This document shows, piece by piece, positions 15,780 to 23,090 of a stretch of DNA of 64,000 nt. The translations under genes and the position numbers were made by a program. Within the stretch, counting starts at the first letter, position 1; the number at the start of each line of letters is the position of its first letter. Origin of the DNA: Cohnella sp. AR92 (GTDB taxonomy: Bacteria > Bacillota > Bacilli > Paenibacillales > Paenibacillaceae); contig NZ_RZJR01000001.1 of assembly GCF_003990975.1 (NCBI RefSeq), positions 186,001-250,000 of the forward strand. Direction: 5' to 3'. Below the pieces are notes generated by a model, which had not been told where the DNA came from, made no database searches, and saw only the letters and a list, made by a program, of their open reading frames with translations.

Positions 15780-16789
15780 TTGATCAGTCCTTTCTGCCAG
15801 GTCAGCACGCGATCGCGCAGTTTGAAGAGCAGCGTCATGACGGTCGAGAACAGCACCGCCATGATGAGCAGCGCGGCGTACACCTTGTAATACTCCGCCC
15901 AGCCCTGCGCCCAAGAAATATAGAAGCCGAGGCCGGCCTTCACGCCGAGCATCTCCGCGACGACCAGCGTGACGAAGGACGTTCCCAATCCCATGAACAA
16001 CCCGATGAAGATCAGAGGGAGCGCCGCGGGGACCGCTACCTTGAACACGAGATAGCGTTCGCCGGCGCCCAGCGTCTTGGCGACCTCGAAGTACGACTTG
16101 TTCACGCTGGAGACGCCCGACCAGGTCATGACCGAGACCGGGAACCATGTGCCCAGCGCGATCAGGAAGATGCTGGCCGTGAAGCTGGACGGGAAGACGA
16201 GCAAGACAACCGGGATCCATGCCGTTGCGGGCAGCGGGCCGATGAACCGAAGGAACGGGTTGATCCAGTACTGGAACTGTCTATACCAGCCCATCAGAAT
16301 GCCGGTGACGAGACCGCAGAAAGTGCCGATCAAGTAGCCGAGCACAAGCAAGCGCAACGAGTAGAGGGTGCAGATAAGCAGCTTGTGGCGATCGTTGATG
16401 AGCGCGTCCGCGATCTTGACCGGCGATGGGAAGTAGGGGAGCGGAAGCGAATTCAGCTTCAAGGTGAACAGCTCCCAGACTCCGACGATCAGAATGATCA
16501 AGGCGGTGACCGGAGCCTGGCTCCGAATCCGCCGGAAGGCGCCCTCCCATGCGAAGGCGGAGACAGCCCATAACAGGTAGAAGCCGAGCGCGATAAGGAT
16601 CAGGTAACCGTATTGCGCGGCGTGAGCCACCGGCTGCTTATTCGGCAGCAGATCGTGGAGCAGCAGAGCGGTTAGCAACAGCGCGGATGGAAGCAGAATG
16701 ACGACGGCCGACAGCGGGCGAATCCGGTTTCTTCTTCCGCTTCGCCCGGAAGGCGCCGTTAGGGAGAGCGTGTCGGTGGTTATCTCCAT
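15773..16789 (-). CDS. ABC transporter permease, SsuC/TauC-like, with N-terminal extra helices
   Basis: A 338-residue membrane protein. The C-terminal 240 residues form a standard BPD_transp_1 permease with the ATPase-coupling EAA loop ..FEVAKTLGAGERYLVFKVAV. The first 95 residues add two hydrophobic helices (about 26-46 and 58-78) not found in typical 250-residue SsuC proteins. ATG 16789 follows AAAGGAG at a rather long 14-base spacing; the sequence in between has no alternative start. It is the first gene of the transporter operon, just downstream of the cysK terminator. Confidence 0.87.
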   Translation of the reverse strand: MEITTDTLSLTAPSGRSGRRNRIRPLSAVVILLPSALLLTALLLHDLLPNKQPVAHAAQYGYLILIALGFYLLWAVSAFAWEGAFRRIRSQAPVTALIILIVGVWELFTLKLNSLPLPYFPSPVKIADALINDRHKLLICTLYSLRLLVLGYLIGTFCGLVTGILMGWYRQFQYWINPFLRFIGPLPATAWIPVVLLVFPSSFTASIFLIALGTWFPVSVMTWSGVSSVNKSYFEVAKTLGAGERYLVFKVAVPAALPLIFIGLFMGLGTSFVTLVVAEMLGVKAGLGFYISWAQGWAEYYKVYAALLIMAVLFSTVMTLLFKLRDRVLTWQKGLIKW

Positions 16790-16830
16790 GAGGCAGGGAA
16801 GTTCTCCTTTCGTTCCGTACGAGACGGGGT

Positions 16831-16876
16831 CATAAAAAAGGAGATCATCCCGATAAAGTCGGGCTGATCTCCGGTG
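16831..16876 (-). terminator. Terminator/attenuator between cysK and the ABC operon
   Basis: GGAGATCA-CCCGA / TCGGG-TGATCTCC followed on the minus strand by TTTTTTATG. It stands between the cysK stop (16920) and the permease start (16789), so ABC transcription either restarts here or depends on read-through. Confidence 0.8.
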
Positions 16877-16919
16877 GTCCGGTGGACAGTTATTCATCTG
16901 GCGACGCCGATAGGCCAAC

Positions 16920-17921
16920 CTATTCGAACAAGTCTGTCGAGAGATACCTTAATCCCGTATCGGGCAGGATCGTGACAATCCGCTTTCCCTTGTTCTCCGG
17001 ACGCTTAGCCAGCTCGGTCGCTGCCCAGATGGCCGCTCCGGAGGAGGTGCCGACCAGAATTCCGTCCGACTTGGCTACCTTCCTTGCCGCTTCATAGGCT
17101 TGGCTGGTCTCTACCTCGATATACTCGTCGATCACATGCGTATGAACGTTGGCGGGTGTTCTCGCTTCTCCCGCGTCGGAGAAGCGGTGCACCCCCGTGA
17201 TCTCGACGATATCCGGATTCGCCGGCGTGGCGATGGAGGCCTTCGCCGGCTCGACGCCGACAATCCGGATATTCGGGTTCCGGGACTTCAAGAAGGCGCC
17301 CGCGCCGCTCACGGTTCCGCCGGTCCCGATCGTCGCGACGAAGATATCGACCTGGCCATCGGTGTCTTCCCAGATCTCCGGTCCGGTCGTCTCCAGGTGC
17401 ACCTTGGGATTCGAGGCGTTATCCAACTGGTTCAAGAACAAGACGTTCTCTTCCTTGTCGACGACGACCTCCTTGAAGACATTGACGATCTCCACGAAGT
17501 CGCCTTCCGTTCGCTCGATGGCTTCCACGACCTCCGGCACAACCGAGAAAGGATAGATCTCCGCGCCATATGCCCGGACGACCTTGGTCCGCTCTTCGCT
17601 GACGTTGTCTTGGATGTAAATCTTAAGCTTATACCCTTTGGCCGCGGCGATGGCCGCCAGTCCGATGCCGGTATTGCCGCTCGTCGTCTCGATAATCGTG
17701 ACGCCCTCCTTGAGCTGGCCGCTTCGTTCGGCGGCTTCGATCATCGCTTTGGCGATTCGATCCTTGACGCTGCTCGCGGGATTCAGGTATTCGAGCTTCG
17801 CGACGATCTCCGCCTCCAATTGGTTTGCCTTCGCGTAATTGACAAGCTCCAATAAGGGCGTCTTGCCGACCAGCTCGGTAATGGATTTCTTAATCTTGCC
17901 CGATGTAGATACGCGGCTCAT
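16920..17921 (-). CDS. cysK: Cysteine synthase A-type PLP enzyme
   Basis: A 333-residue PLP-dependent beta-replacement enzyme making cysteine from O-acetylserine and sulfide. The PLP lysine is in LEYLNPASSVKDRIAKAMIE (lysine near 54). The substrate loop is ETTSGNTGIGLA (about 80) and the phosphate-binding loop is GTGGTVSGAG (about 190). The C-terminal serine-containing motif is VGTSSGAA. It is close to CysK, though somewhat longer and with substitutions in the middle, so a specialised O-acetylserine sulfhydrylase cannot be excluded. ATG 17921 has AAGGAG 7 bases upstream. A sulfonate-type ABC operon follows in the same direction, consistent with sulfur assimilation. No S-box was recognised in the short upstream region. 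Confidence 0.9.
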   Translation of the reverse strand: MSRVSTSGKIKKSITELVGKTPLLELVNYAKANQLEAEIVAKLEYLNPASSVKDRIAKAMIEAAERSGQLKEGVTIIETTSGNTGIGLAAIAAAKGYKLKIYIQDNVSEERTKVVRAYGAEIYPFSVVPEVVEAIERTEGDFVEIVNVFKEVVVDKEENVLFLNQLDNASNPKVHLETTGPEIWEDTDGQVDIFVATIGTGGTVSGAGAFLKSRNPNIRIVGVEPAKASIATPANPDIVEITGVHRFSDAGEARTPANVHTHVIDEYIEVETSQAYEAARKVAKSDGILVGTSSGAAIWAATELAKRPENKGKRIVTILPDTGLRYLSTDLFE

Positions 17922-18108
17922 CCGAATCTCTCCTTGGTCTTTGAATTCCATACTTGCTAATTCATATCGGTTTAATGGAATTTTATAGCCTCATTTACCA
18001 GATGTCTACCAATCGGGTTAAAGATTTTTATGAAGTTCTAATAACAAATTCCTATTGGACATTTTGGAAATATTTTTCTATATTTTCATCTTTGGACAAC
18101 GATTCTGC

Positions 18109-18139
18109 TTGCACCTTACGTTACGTCATCTTTTATAAT
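18109..18139 (+). promoter_or_regulatory. MerR-type promoter (19-bp spacer)
   Basis: TTGCAC (18109-18114) and TATAAT (18134-18139) are separated by 19 bases. The spacer contains the near-dyad TTACGT-T-ACGTCA. It sits 42 bases before the MerR gene start. Confidence 0.65.
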
Positions 18140-18180
18140 CAAATTACCGGTAAACAGTTAGCGCTAACGAAGGGGTATCT

Positions 18181-18666
18181 ATGAAGCGACTTTGGAAGGT
18201 AGGAGACCTCGCCCGCCTTACGGGGCTCACCGTTCGAACGCTGCGATTCTACGATCAGATCGGCCTGTTCTCGCCGTCCGGGCAGACGGAATCCGGCCAT
18301 CGGCTTTACGACGAGTCCGATCTGTCGCGCCTGCAGCAGATCCTATCGCTCAAGGAGCTGGGCTTGTCCCTGGAAGAGGTAAGGTCCGCATTGGCGGATA
18401 AGCAGTTCAGCCCGCTCGAGATCGTCCAGCTGCAGATGGGCAAGGTCAAAGAGCAGATCGGGCTGCAGCAACGGCTGCTTGAACAGCTGCAGCATGCGTC
18501 AAGGCTTATGCAAGGGAAAGAGTCATTAGGCGTCGAAGACTTTACCCAGCTCCTGCAAGCCATGAAGCGAAGCCATGAGAAGCTGGTCATCGAGCGGAAG
18601 GCAAGCTGGGAACGCCGTCTGGACGTGCTGGGCGATTTTCTTGCGGAAGAGGAAGAAGGAACGTAA
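18181..18666 (+). CDS. MerR-family regulator (TipAL/BmrR-like effector type)
   Basis: A 161-residue regulator. The winged helix-turn-helix (residues 4-72) is KVGDLARLTGLTVRTLRFYD, then QIGLFSPSGQTESGHRLYDE. The dimerisation helix LQMGKVKEQIGLQQRLLEQL follows, then a short helical C-terminus ending in acidic residues. No metal-binding cysteines are present. It heads a rightward cluster with two SRPBCC proteins (17 and 12 base gaps) and has a MerR-type promoter 42 bases upstream, so it probably activates the cluster in response to a small lipophilic molecule. That last step is inference. Confidence 0.88.
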   Translation: MKRLWKVGDLARLTGLTVRTLRFYDQIGLFSPSGQTESGHRLYDESDLSRLQQILSLKELGLSLEEVRSALADKQFSPLEIVQLQMGKVKEQIGLQQRLLEQLQHASRLMQGKESLGVEDFTQLLQAMKRSHEKLVIERKASWERRLDVLGDFLAEEEEGT

Positions 18667-18683
18667 TCAGAGGAGGAAATTCC

Positions 18684-19115
18684 GTGACCGAACGATTCGT
18701 TAAGCATGCCACTTTTGTCGTTGAACGTACTTATGCCGCAGCGCCGGCGAAAGTCTATCAGGCCTGGGCCGATCCAACTGCCAAAGCCAGATGGTTCTCC
18801 AAGCCCGACTCCTTCGAGTTCCGGGTCGGCGGGCGCGAGTATAGCAGGGGAGGCCCGCCAGAGGGGCCGGTCTTCACTTTCGACGCGTGCTACCAAGAGA
18901 TCGTTCCGGAGGAGCGCATCGTCTACACCTACACCCTAGACTCGGATACTACGAGAATCTCCGTTTCGACCGCAACCGTAGAGCTCATCCCGGTCGAAGG
19001 CGGCACGAAGCTGATATTCACGGAGCAAGGAGCGTTCTTTGACGGCCACGATACGCCGGAGATTCGCGAGCATGGAACGAACGAGATGCTGGATGCCTTG
19101 AGCAAGATACTCTAA
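18684..19115 (+). CDS. SRPBCC/AHSA1 (START-like) domain protein
   Basis: A 143-residue single-domain protein of the AHSA1/CalC branch of the START-like superfamily, a helix-grip fold with a hydrophobic ligand pocket. Typical segments are VERTYAAAPAKVYQAWADPT, KARWF, FDACYQEIVPEERIVYTY and GGTKLIFTEQGAFFDG. It starts at GTG 18684 with an excellent AGGAGG 8 bases upstream. It lies between the MerR gene and a second SRPBCC gene in the same operon. Proteins of this type bind or modify small lipophilic compounds; the ligand is unknown. Confidence 0.88.
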   Translation: MTERFVKHATFVVERTYAAAPAKVYQAWADPTAKARWFSKPDSFEFRVGGREYSRGGPPEGPVFTFDACYQEIVPEERIVYTYTLDSDTTRISVSTATVELIPVEGGTKLIFTEQGAFFDGHDTPEIREHGTNEMLDALSKIL

Positions 19116-19127
19116 AGGAGGATTCCG

Positions 19128-19568
19128 ATGACGGCTATCTTGGGCGACAACGAAGTGATATCTTCGCGCCGGTTCGATTTTCCCCGTGACATAGTCTTTC
19201 AAGCTTGGACAAACCCCGAGCAGCTAGCCCGCTGGTGGGGGCCGAAGGGGTTCACCAATACGTTCCAAGAGTACGATCTGAAGCCGGGCGGCAATTGGCG
19301 GTTCGTCATGCACGGCCCGAACGGAGCGGATTATCCCAACCATATCGTCTTTGAGGAGATTCTGCCGCCGGAGCGGATCGTGCTTCGCCACCTATCGGCG
19401 CCGGAGTTTCAGGTGACGGCCATCTTCGATGAGCAAGAGGGAGGAACTAGACTCACCTTCCGCCAGCTCTTCAAGAAGGCGAGGGACTTCGAGCTGATGA
19501 AGTCTATGTGCGTCGAAGGGAATGAGCAGAACTTCGACCGGCTGCAGGATCTTTTGGCTGAAATGTAG
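19128..19568 (+). CDS. Second SRPBCC/AHSA1 domain protein
   Basis: A 146-residue paralogue-type START-like protein. The family pattern is RRFDFPRDIVFQAWTNPEQL, ARWWGPKGFTNTF (the W-W-G-P-x-G signature), PNHIVFEEILPPERIVLRH and GGTRLTFRQLFK. It is closer to the YndB/AHSA1 group than its upstream neighbour is, so the pair probably did not arise by recent tandem duplication. The start ATG at 19128 follows AAAGGAGG. It is the third gene of the MerR-led operon; the sigma-factor gene follows after 68 bases. Confidence 0.88.
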   Translation: MTAILGDNEVISSRRFDFPRDIVFQAWTNPEQLARWWGPKGFTNTFQEYDLKPGGNWRFVMHGPNGADYPNHIVFEEILPPERIVLRHLSAPEFQVTAIFDEQEGGTRLTFRQLFKKARDFELMKSMCVEGNEQNFDRLQDLLAEM

Positions 19569-19636
19569 GGATAGCGCGTAAGAAAATCAATGCCTTCCTC
19601 GTCTAAGATATAGAGAAAGCAACGGGGGGATTGTCC

Positions 19637-20608
19637 ATGTCGGAGAGAACGGTTCTGCAGAAGCTTGGGGATGACGCAAGACCGCTATACGAGAGATTCT
19701 GGGAGATCATCGGCCCTTACCAGAATGAGCTTTGGGGCTATTGCAGGAAGCTGGCCGGCAATCCGTGGGATGGCGAAGATTTGTATCAGGACACCTTGCT
19801 AAAGATGTTCACTTCTCTGTCTTCGCTCTCCCATAGAGAGCAGCCGATTCACCCTCGGGCCTTCCTATTCCGGGTCGCGACCAACCATTGGATCGATATC
19901 AACCGCAAGCGGAGAATGCCTACGGAGGAATGGACGGACGGGCCGGCTTCTGATTCTGATTCCTTGAGTGATGTGGATATGAGCTTGGAAGTGCGGGAAG
20001 CATTCGAGACGTTGCTGGCTTCCCTCCCTCCAAGGCAGGCGGTTATCCTCGTCCTGATGGACTCCTTGCAATTCACGGCTCGCGAAGCGGCCGAAATCTT
20101 GGGGACAACGGAAGGAGCCATTCACGCCGCGTTGTTCCGTGCAAGGGAGAGTCTTCGTAAGCTGGCCGCGAATGGCACGGCGAGGGTTGAGCCGCATTAC
20201 TTGTCTTCTCCTAGGCCGGATCCGAGCCTCGTCGATCGTTATGTCTCCTGTTTCAACCGCCGCGACTTCCAAGGAATTGCGAATTTGTTGGCTGAGAATG
20301 CCGTTTACAGCTTTGTCGCTCAAGCGAGCAAGGAGTACGGCAAGGGTGTCATCATGCAAGCATCCCATAACCCCAGCCATTATGAACGGGCCGATCTGCA
20401 AGCTTTTGTCATGGAGCTATGGGGCAGACAAGCAGTGATTTTCTGCCGAACGACGCAAGAAGGGACTCCGGAGGCTTTAAACGAAATCATGGCGGCGGAG
20501 ACGGAAGACGGCCACATCATAAGCTTGAACGGTTATTACTTCTGCCCTCAGTTTATGGAAGCCGCCGCGGCGCAGTTAGGGCTTCCAAGAGAGGAAGAAT
20601 CATGCTAG
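19637..20608 (+). CDS. ECF-like sigma factor with SnoaL-type C-terminal domain (ECF41/SigJ-like)
   Basis: A 323-residue protein. Sigma region 2 is at about 25-95, with DGEDLYQDTLLKMFTSL and RAFLFRVATNHWIDINRKRR. Region 4 is at about 125-185, with LASLPPRQAVILVLMDSLQF and the helix-turn-helix AREAAEILGTTEGAIHAALF. An NTF2/SnoaL-like domain follows (about 200-315, DRYVSCFNRRDFQGIANLLA). In such fused sigma factors the SnoaL tail replaces a separate anti-sigma factor and senses a ligand. ATG 19637 has GGGGGA upstream. Its partner is possibly the SRPBCC/MerR cluster just upstream. Confidence 0.87.
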   Translation: MSERTVLQKLGDDARPLYERFWEIIGPYQNELWGYCRKLAGNPWDGEDLYQDTLLKMFTSLSSLSHREQPIHPRAFLFRVATNHWIDINRKRRMPTEEWTDGPASDSDSLSDVDMSLEVREAFETLLASLPPRQAVILVLMDSLQFTAREAAEILGTTEGAIHAALFRARESLRKLAANGTARVEPHYLSSPRPDPSLVDRYVSCFNRRDFQGIANLLAENAVYSFVAQASKEYGKGVIMQASHNPSHYERADLQAFVMELWGRQAVIFCRTTQEGTPEALNEIMAAETEDGHIISLNGYYFCPQFMEAAAAQLGLPREEESC

Positions 20609-20701
20609 CAGCCCCTTTTTGAAACGGCAAGGGGAACGAACCGTATCCTAATAAGGACGCTGGCGGCATACTATCGGAAAACGGCATTCGAGGTGAGTTC
20701 A

Positions 20702-21169
20702 TTGTTCTATGCGATTCTGATCTTTGTCGTTCTGCTCGATCAGGCTGCCAAGCTGTGGGTTCGGATGAATATGGAGGTAGGACAGTCGATTCCGATGTGG
20801 GATGGATTCCAACTGACTTTCTTCCAGAATTCCGGCGCCATGGCGAGCAGCTTCGAGGGCTATGGGAGATGGTTCGTGATTCCCGCCGTTCTGGTCGTCG
20901 CATGGGCGGTTTATTCGGTTCATAAAGGCTTGATGAAGGGGTTCCTGCTGAAGCTGGGAGCGGCTTTATTCGCCGGCGGCGCCATCGGGAATGCCATCGA
21001 CCGCGTTTACTTCGGCTGGGTGACCGACTTCCTGGACTTCGGCAGGGGCATCTCCAACTTCGCGGATCACGCGATCACTGTCGGAGTGGTGCTCATGCTG
21101 TTGGATGGTTTGATCATAAGCCCGATCAGGAAAAAAAGAGCGGAGAAGCTGTGTTACGGAGCGCGGTAA
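20702..21169 (+). CDS. lspA: Lipoprotein signal peptidase (signal peptidase II)
   Basis: A 155-residue, four-helix membrane aspartyl protease that removes signal peptides from lipoproteins. Both catalytic aspartates are in their motifs: GAIGNAIDRVYFGWVTDFLD and ISNFADHAITVGVV. The upstream NSGAMAS corresponds to the conserved N-x-G-A-x-F/S block. A GTG at 20693 lies inside the ribosome binding site GAGGTGAG, so I take the TTG at 20702, 5 bases after that near-perfect anti-SD match. It is not next to an rluD-type gene as housekeeping lspA commonly is, so it may be an additional copy. Confidence 0.88.
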   Translation: MFYAILIFVVLLDQAAKLWVRMNMEVGQSIPMWDGFQLTFFQNSGAMASSFEGYGRWFVIPAVLVVAWAVYSVHKGLMKGFLLKLGAALFAGGAIGNAIDRVYFGWVTDFLDFGRGISNFADHAITVGVVLMLLDGLIISPIRKKRAEKLCYGAR

Positions 21170-21219
21170 AAGAAGGGGTGGTCTCGGAAGCTCGCGACGA
21201 CGAGACACGCCCCGAGTCA

Positions 21220-21405
21220 CGAATGTATTCGATTTGTCGAATATAATTCTCTGGCTATCGGCAATTTGGGTTGATGTATATGAAATATCGTATATATCTC
21301 CGGACATTTTGGGCAAGTCGTCCACTTATATATGATTTTTCGAATATAATCTCTGTTTTTCAGTAGTATGCGCCGTTTATACTCGAAAAATCATATCTAT
21401 TCGAA
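21220..21405. repeat. AT-rich paired-hairpin intergenic repeat, copy B (and intergenic 21170-21552)
   Basis: Two units in tandem. Unit 1 has GAATGTATTCGATTTGTCGA and a partial right arm near 21275-21298. Unit 2 has TATATATGATTTTTCGAATA (from about 21327) and TATACTCGAAAAATCATATC (from about 21378). The arms resemble copies A and C. Apart from this element and the terminator, the 383-base gap holds the promoter and ribosome binding site of the next gene; I see no ORF in it. Confidence 0.7.
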
Positions 21406-21442
21406 AAGAAACCTAAAACACTTCGAACGAACCGAAACTAAT

Positions 21443-21488
21443 AAGGAGCTGCCCATAAGTCGCCTGACTTGTGAGGCAGCTCCTGTTT
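21443..21488 (+). terminator. Hairpin terminator after lspA region
   Basis: AGGAGCTGCC / GGCAGCTCCT stem with an inner AGTC/GACT, followed by GTTTCTATCT. Confidence 0.6.
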
Positions 21489-21552
21489 CTATCTGGGCTT
21501 AATTGGTAGAATAGAGAGGCAATTGTTAACCGAAGGAGAGGGGGAGTCGATA

Positions 21553-23019
21553 GTGAATCGGAAAAGGAGCAGAGGATGGAGGCAAGGCGTGCGGATATCG
21601 GTTCTGGCGGCAAGCTTGCTGATATACGCTTGTCCGTTGGTCTCGGCAGAAGGAGATTCGGAGAACGGACAGCTTCCTCGCTTTGAGTTGGTGCCGGAGA
21701 AGCCGCTCTACCCGGACCCGGAGGCGGATCCGTCCGGGAAGGCAACGCTTCTCGTTAACGGAAGCGCGGGGCTGGAGGGGAGCCTTGCCGTAACGACGGT
21801 GAAGCGCGGCGGCAGGGACGTTCTGGCAATCGCCCTCGACCAAGCGAAGCTGGAGCCGCAGCTGGAGGAGGCGGGGATGGAGGAGAAGGCTGTTATTCGA
21901 GTGAAAGCTCCTTCGGCCGCCGCTTACATAGAACTGAACGGGAGCTTGTTCGAGCGGTTGTCCGAGAAGCGGGCGACGGTCGTGCTTGGAACCGCCAATG
22001 CTTCCTTCTCGGTGCCTTTGGAAGCCATCAATGCCAACCGCTTGTTGGAATCCTTCGGCGATGGCGCGACGCTGTCGGACTTCAAGCTTCAGATAGAGAC
22101 CGTCCCCATTCGGAAAGATCAGGAGGAGCGGATGGAGCAAGCGTCCCTTCGCGAGCAATCCGGGATTCTCATGCCTATGGATTTCTCCGTGCGGGCAGTG
22201 CTAGGCGACCGGGAGGCGGAGATCGATCGCTTCGATTCCTATGTGGAGTTCTCGATCGCCATTCCGAGAGGACTGTATCCGGAATTCGCCAAGAGCGCGA
22301 TTATGCTCGGATCGGATAGTTCTATCGCGCCCGTGCCGACGAAGCTCTCGATAAGCGACGACAGCAATTGGGCGAACATCCGCAGCCTGTCGAGCGGACT
22401 ATACGGCATTGTTTCCTTCGCGGCACCGTTCTCGGACGCCGAGCTTCATTGGGCGAAGGAGGCGATCGAAGATCTGGGCTCGCGGAGGATCCTTGCCGGC
22501 GACGAACAAGGGCTGTTCCATCCAGGCCAAGAGATTACCCGCGCGGAATTCGCGGCGATTCTTGCCCGTGCTTTGGGCTTGCCGGCAGAGGCGAACGGAA
22601 CGGGCAGCGAGACGGCTCGATTCTCCGACGTTCCGGCGGCGGCCTGGTACGGCGAATTCATCCGATCGGCGAATGCGTACGGCCTGATCGACGGTTATGA
22701 GGACGGAACCTTCCGGCCGATGGAGAAGCTGACGCGAGAACAAGCCATGACGATTCTCGCCAGGGCCATGAGGCTCACCGGAGTCGCGGACAAGCTGAAG
22801 CCCCCGTCGGCTGAATGGATTGCGAGTTTTGCGGATGGAAGCAAGATCTCGGCCTGGGCGAGAGAAGGAGTGACCGACAGCCTGCAAGCGGGGCTTATTG
22901 CAGGGCGCAGCGGCGGAAAGCTGGCCCCGCAGGACGCCCTTACGAGGGCGGAAGCGGCGACGATCATCCGGAACCTGTTGCGATTGTCGGGGTTCATCGA
23001 TAATATAGGGAATTTTTAG
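21553..23019 (+). CDS. Secreted S-layer-homology (SLH) protein
   Basis: A 488-residue exported protein: basic N-terminus and signal peptide ending near ..PLVSAEG (about residue 35), a beta-rich region of unknown type (about 40-300), then three SLH repeats (about 305-365, 370-430, 440-488). SLH signatures include ITRAEFAAILARALGL with FSDVPAAAWYGEFIRSA, and YGLIDGYEDGTFRPMEKLTR followed by EQAMTILARAMRLTG. SLH repeats anchor the protein to pyruvylated secondary wall polymer. The central region resembles those seen in other Paenibacillaceae SLH proteins but I do not recognise a catalytic motif. GTG 21553 is chosen for its GGGGGAG ribosome binding site. Confidence 0.85.
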   Translation: MNRKRSRGWRQGVRISVLAASLLIYACPLVSAEGDSENGQLPRFELVPEKPLYPDPEADPSGKATLLVNGSAGLEGSLAVTTVKRGGRDVLAIALDQAKLEPQLEEAGMEEKAVIRVKAPSAAAYIELNGSLFERLSEKRATVVLGTANASFSVPLEAINANRLLESFGDGATLSDFKLQIETVPIRKDQEERMEQASLREQSGILMPMDFSVRAVLGDREAEIDRFDSYVEFSIAIPRGLYPEFAKSAIMLGSDSSIAPVPTKLSISDDSNWANIRSLSSGLYGIVSFAAPFSDAELHWAKEAIEDLGSRRILAGDEQGLFHPGQEITRAEFAAILARALGLPAEANGTGSETARFSDVPAAAWYGEFIRSANAYGLIDGYEDGTFRPMEKLTREQAMTILARAMRLTGVADKLKPPSAEWIASFADGSKISAWAREGVTDSLQAGLIAGRSGGKLAPQDALTRAEAATIIRNLLRLSGFIDNIGNF

Positions 23020-23090
23020 TAGGAAAATAGACCCTAAGATAGTAATATGGACTTAGTTTTCTAGTTCTATCGAGGGGTGGCGGAGTCGAA

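Noticed and set aside
15780-16220. Upstream extension of the ABC ATPase frame
   Set aside because: Arginine/glycine-rich translation of the permease gene in another frame; the ATPase fold begins at the ATG 15779.
16790-16919. S-box (SAM) riboswitch before the sulfonate-type ABC operon
   Set aside because: The gap is only 130 bases and is filled by one simple terminator hairpin; the S-box conserved blocks are absent.
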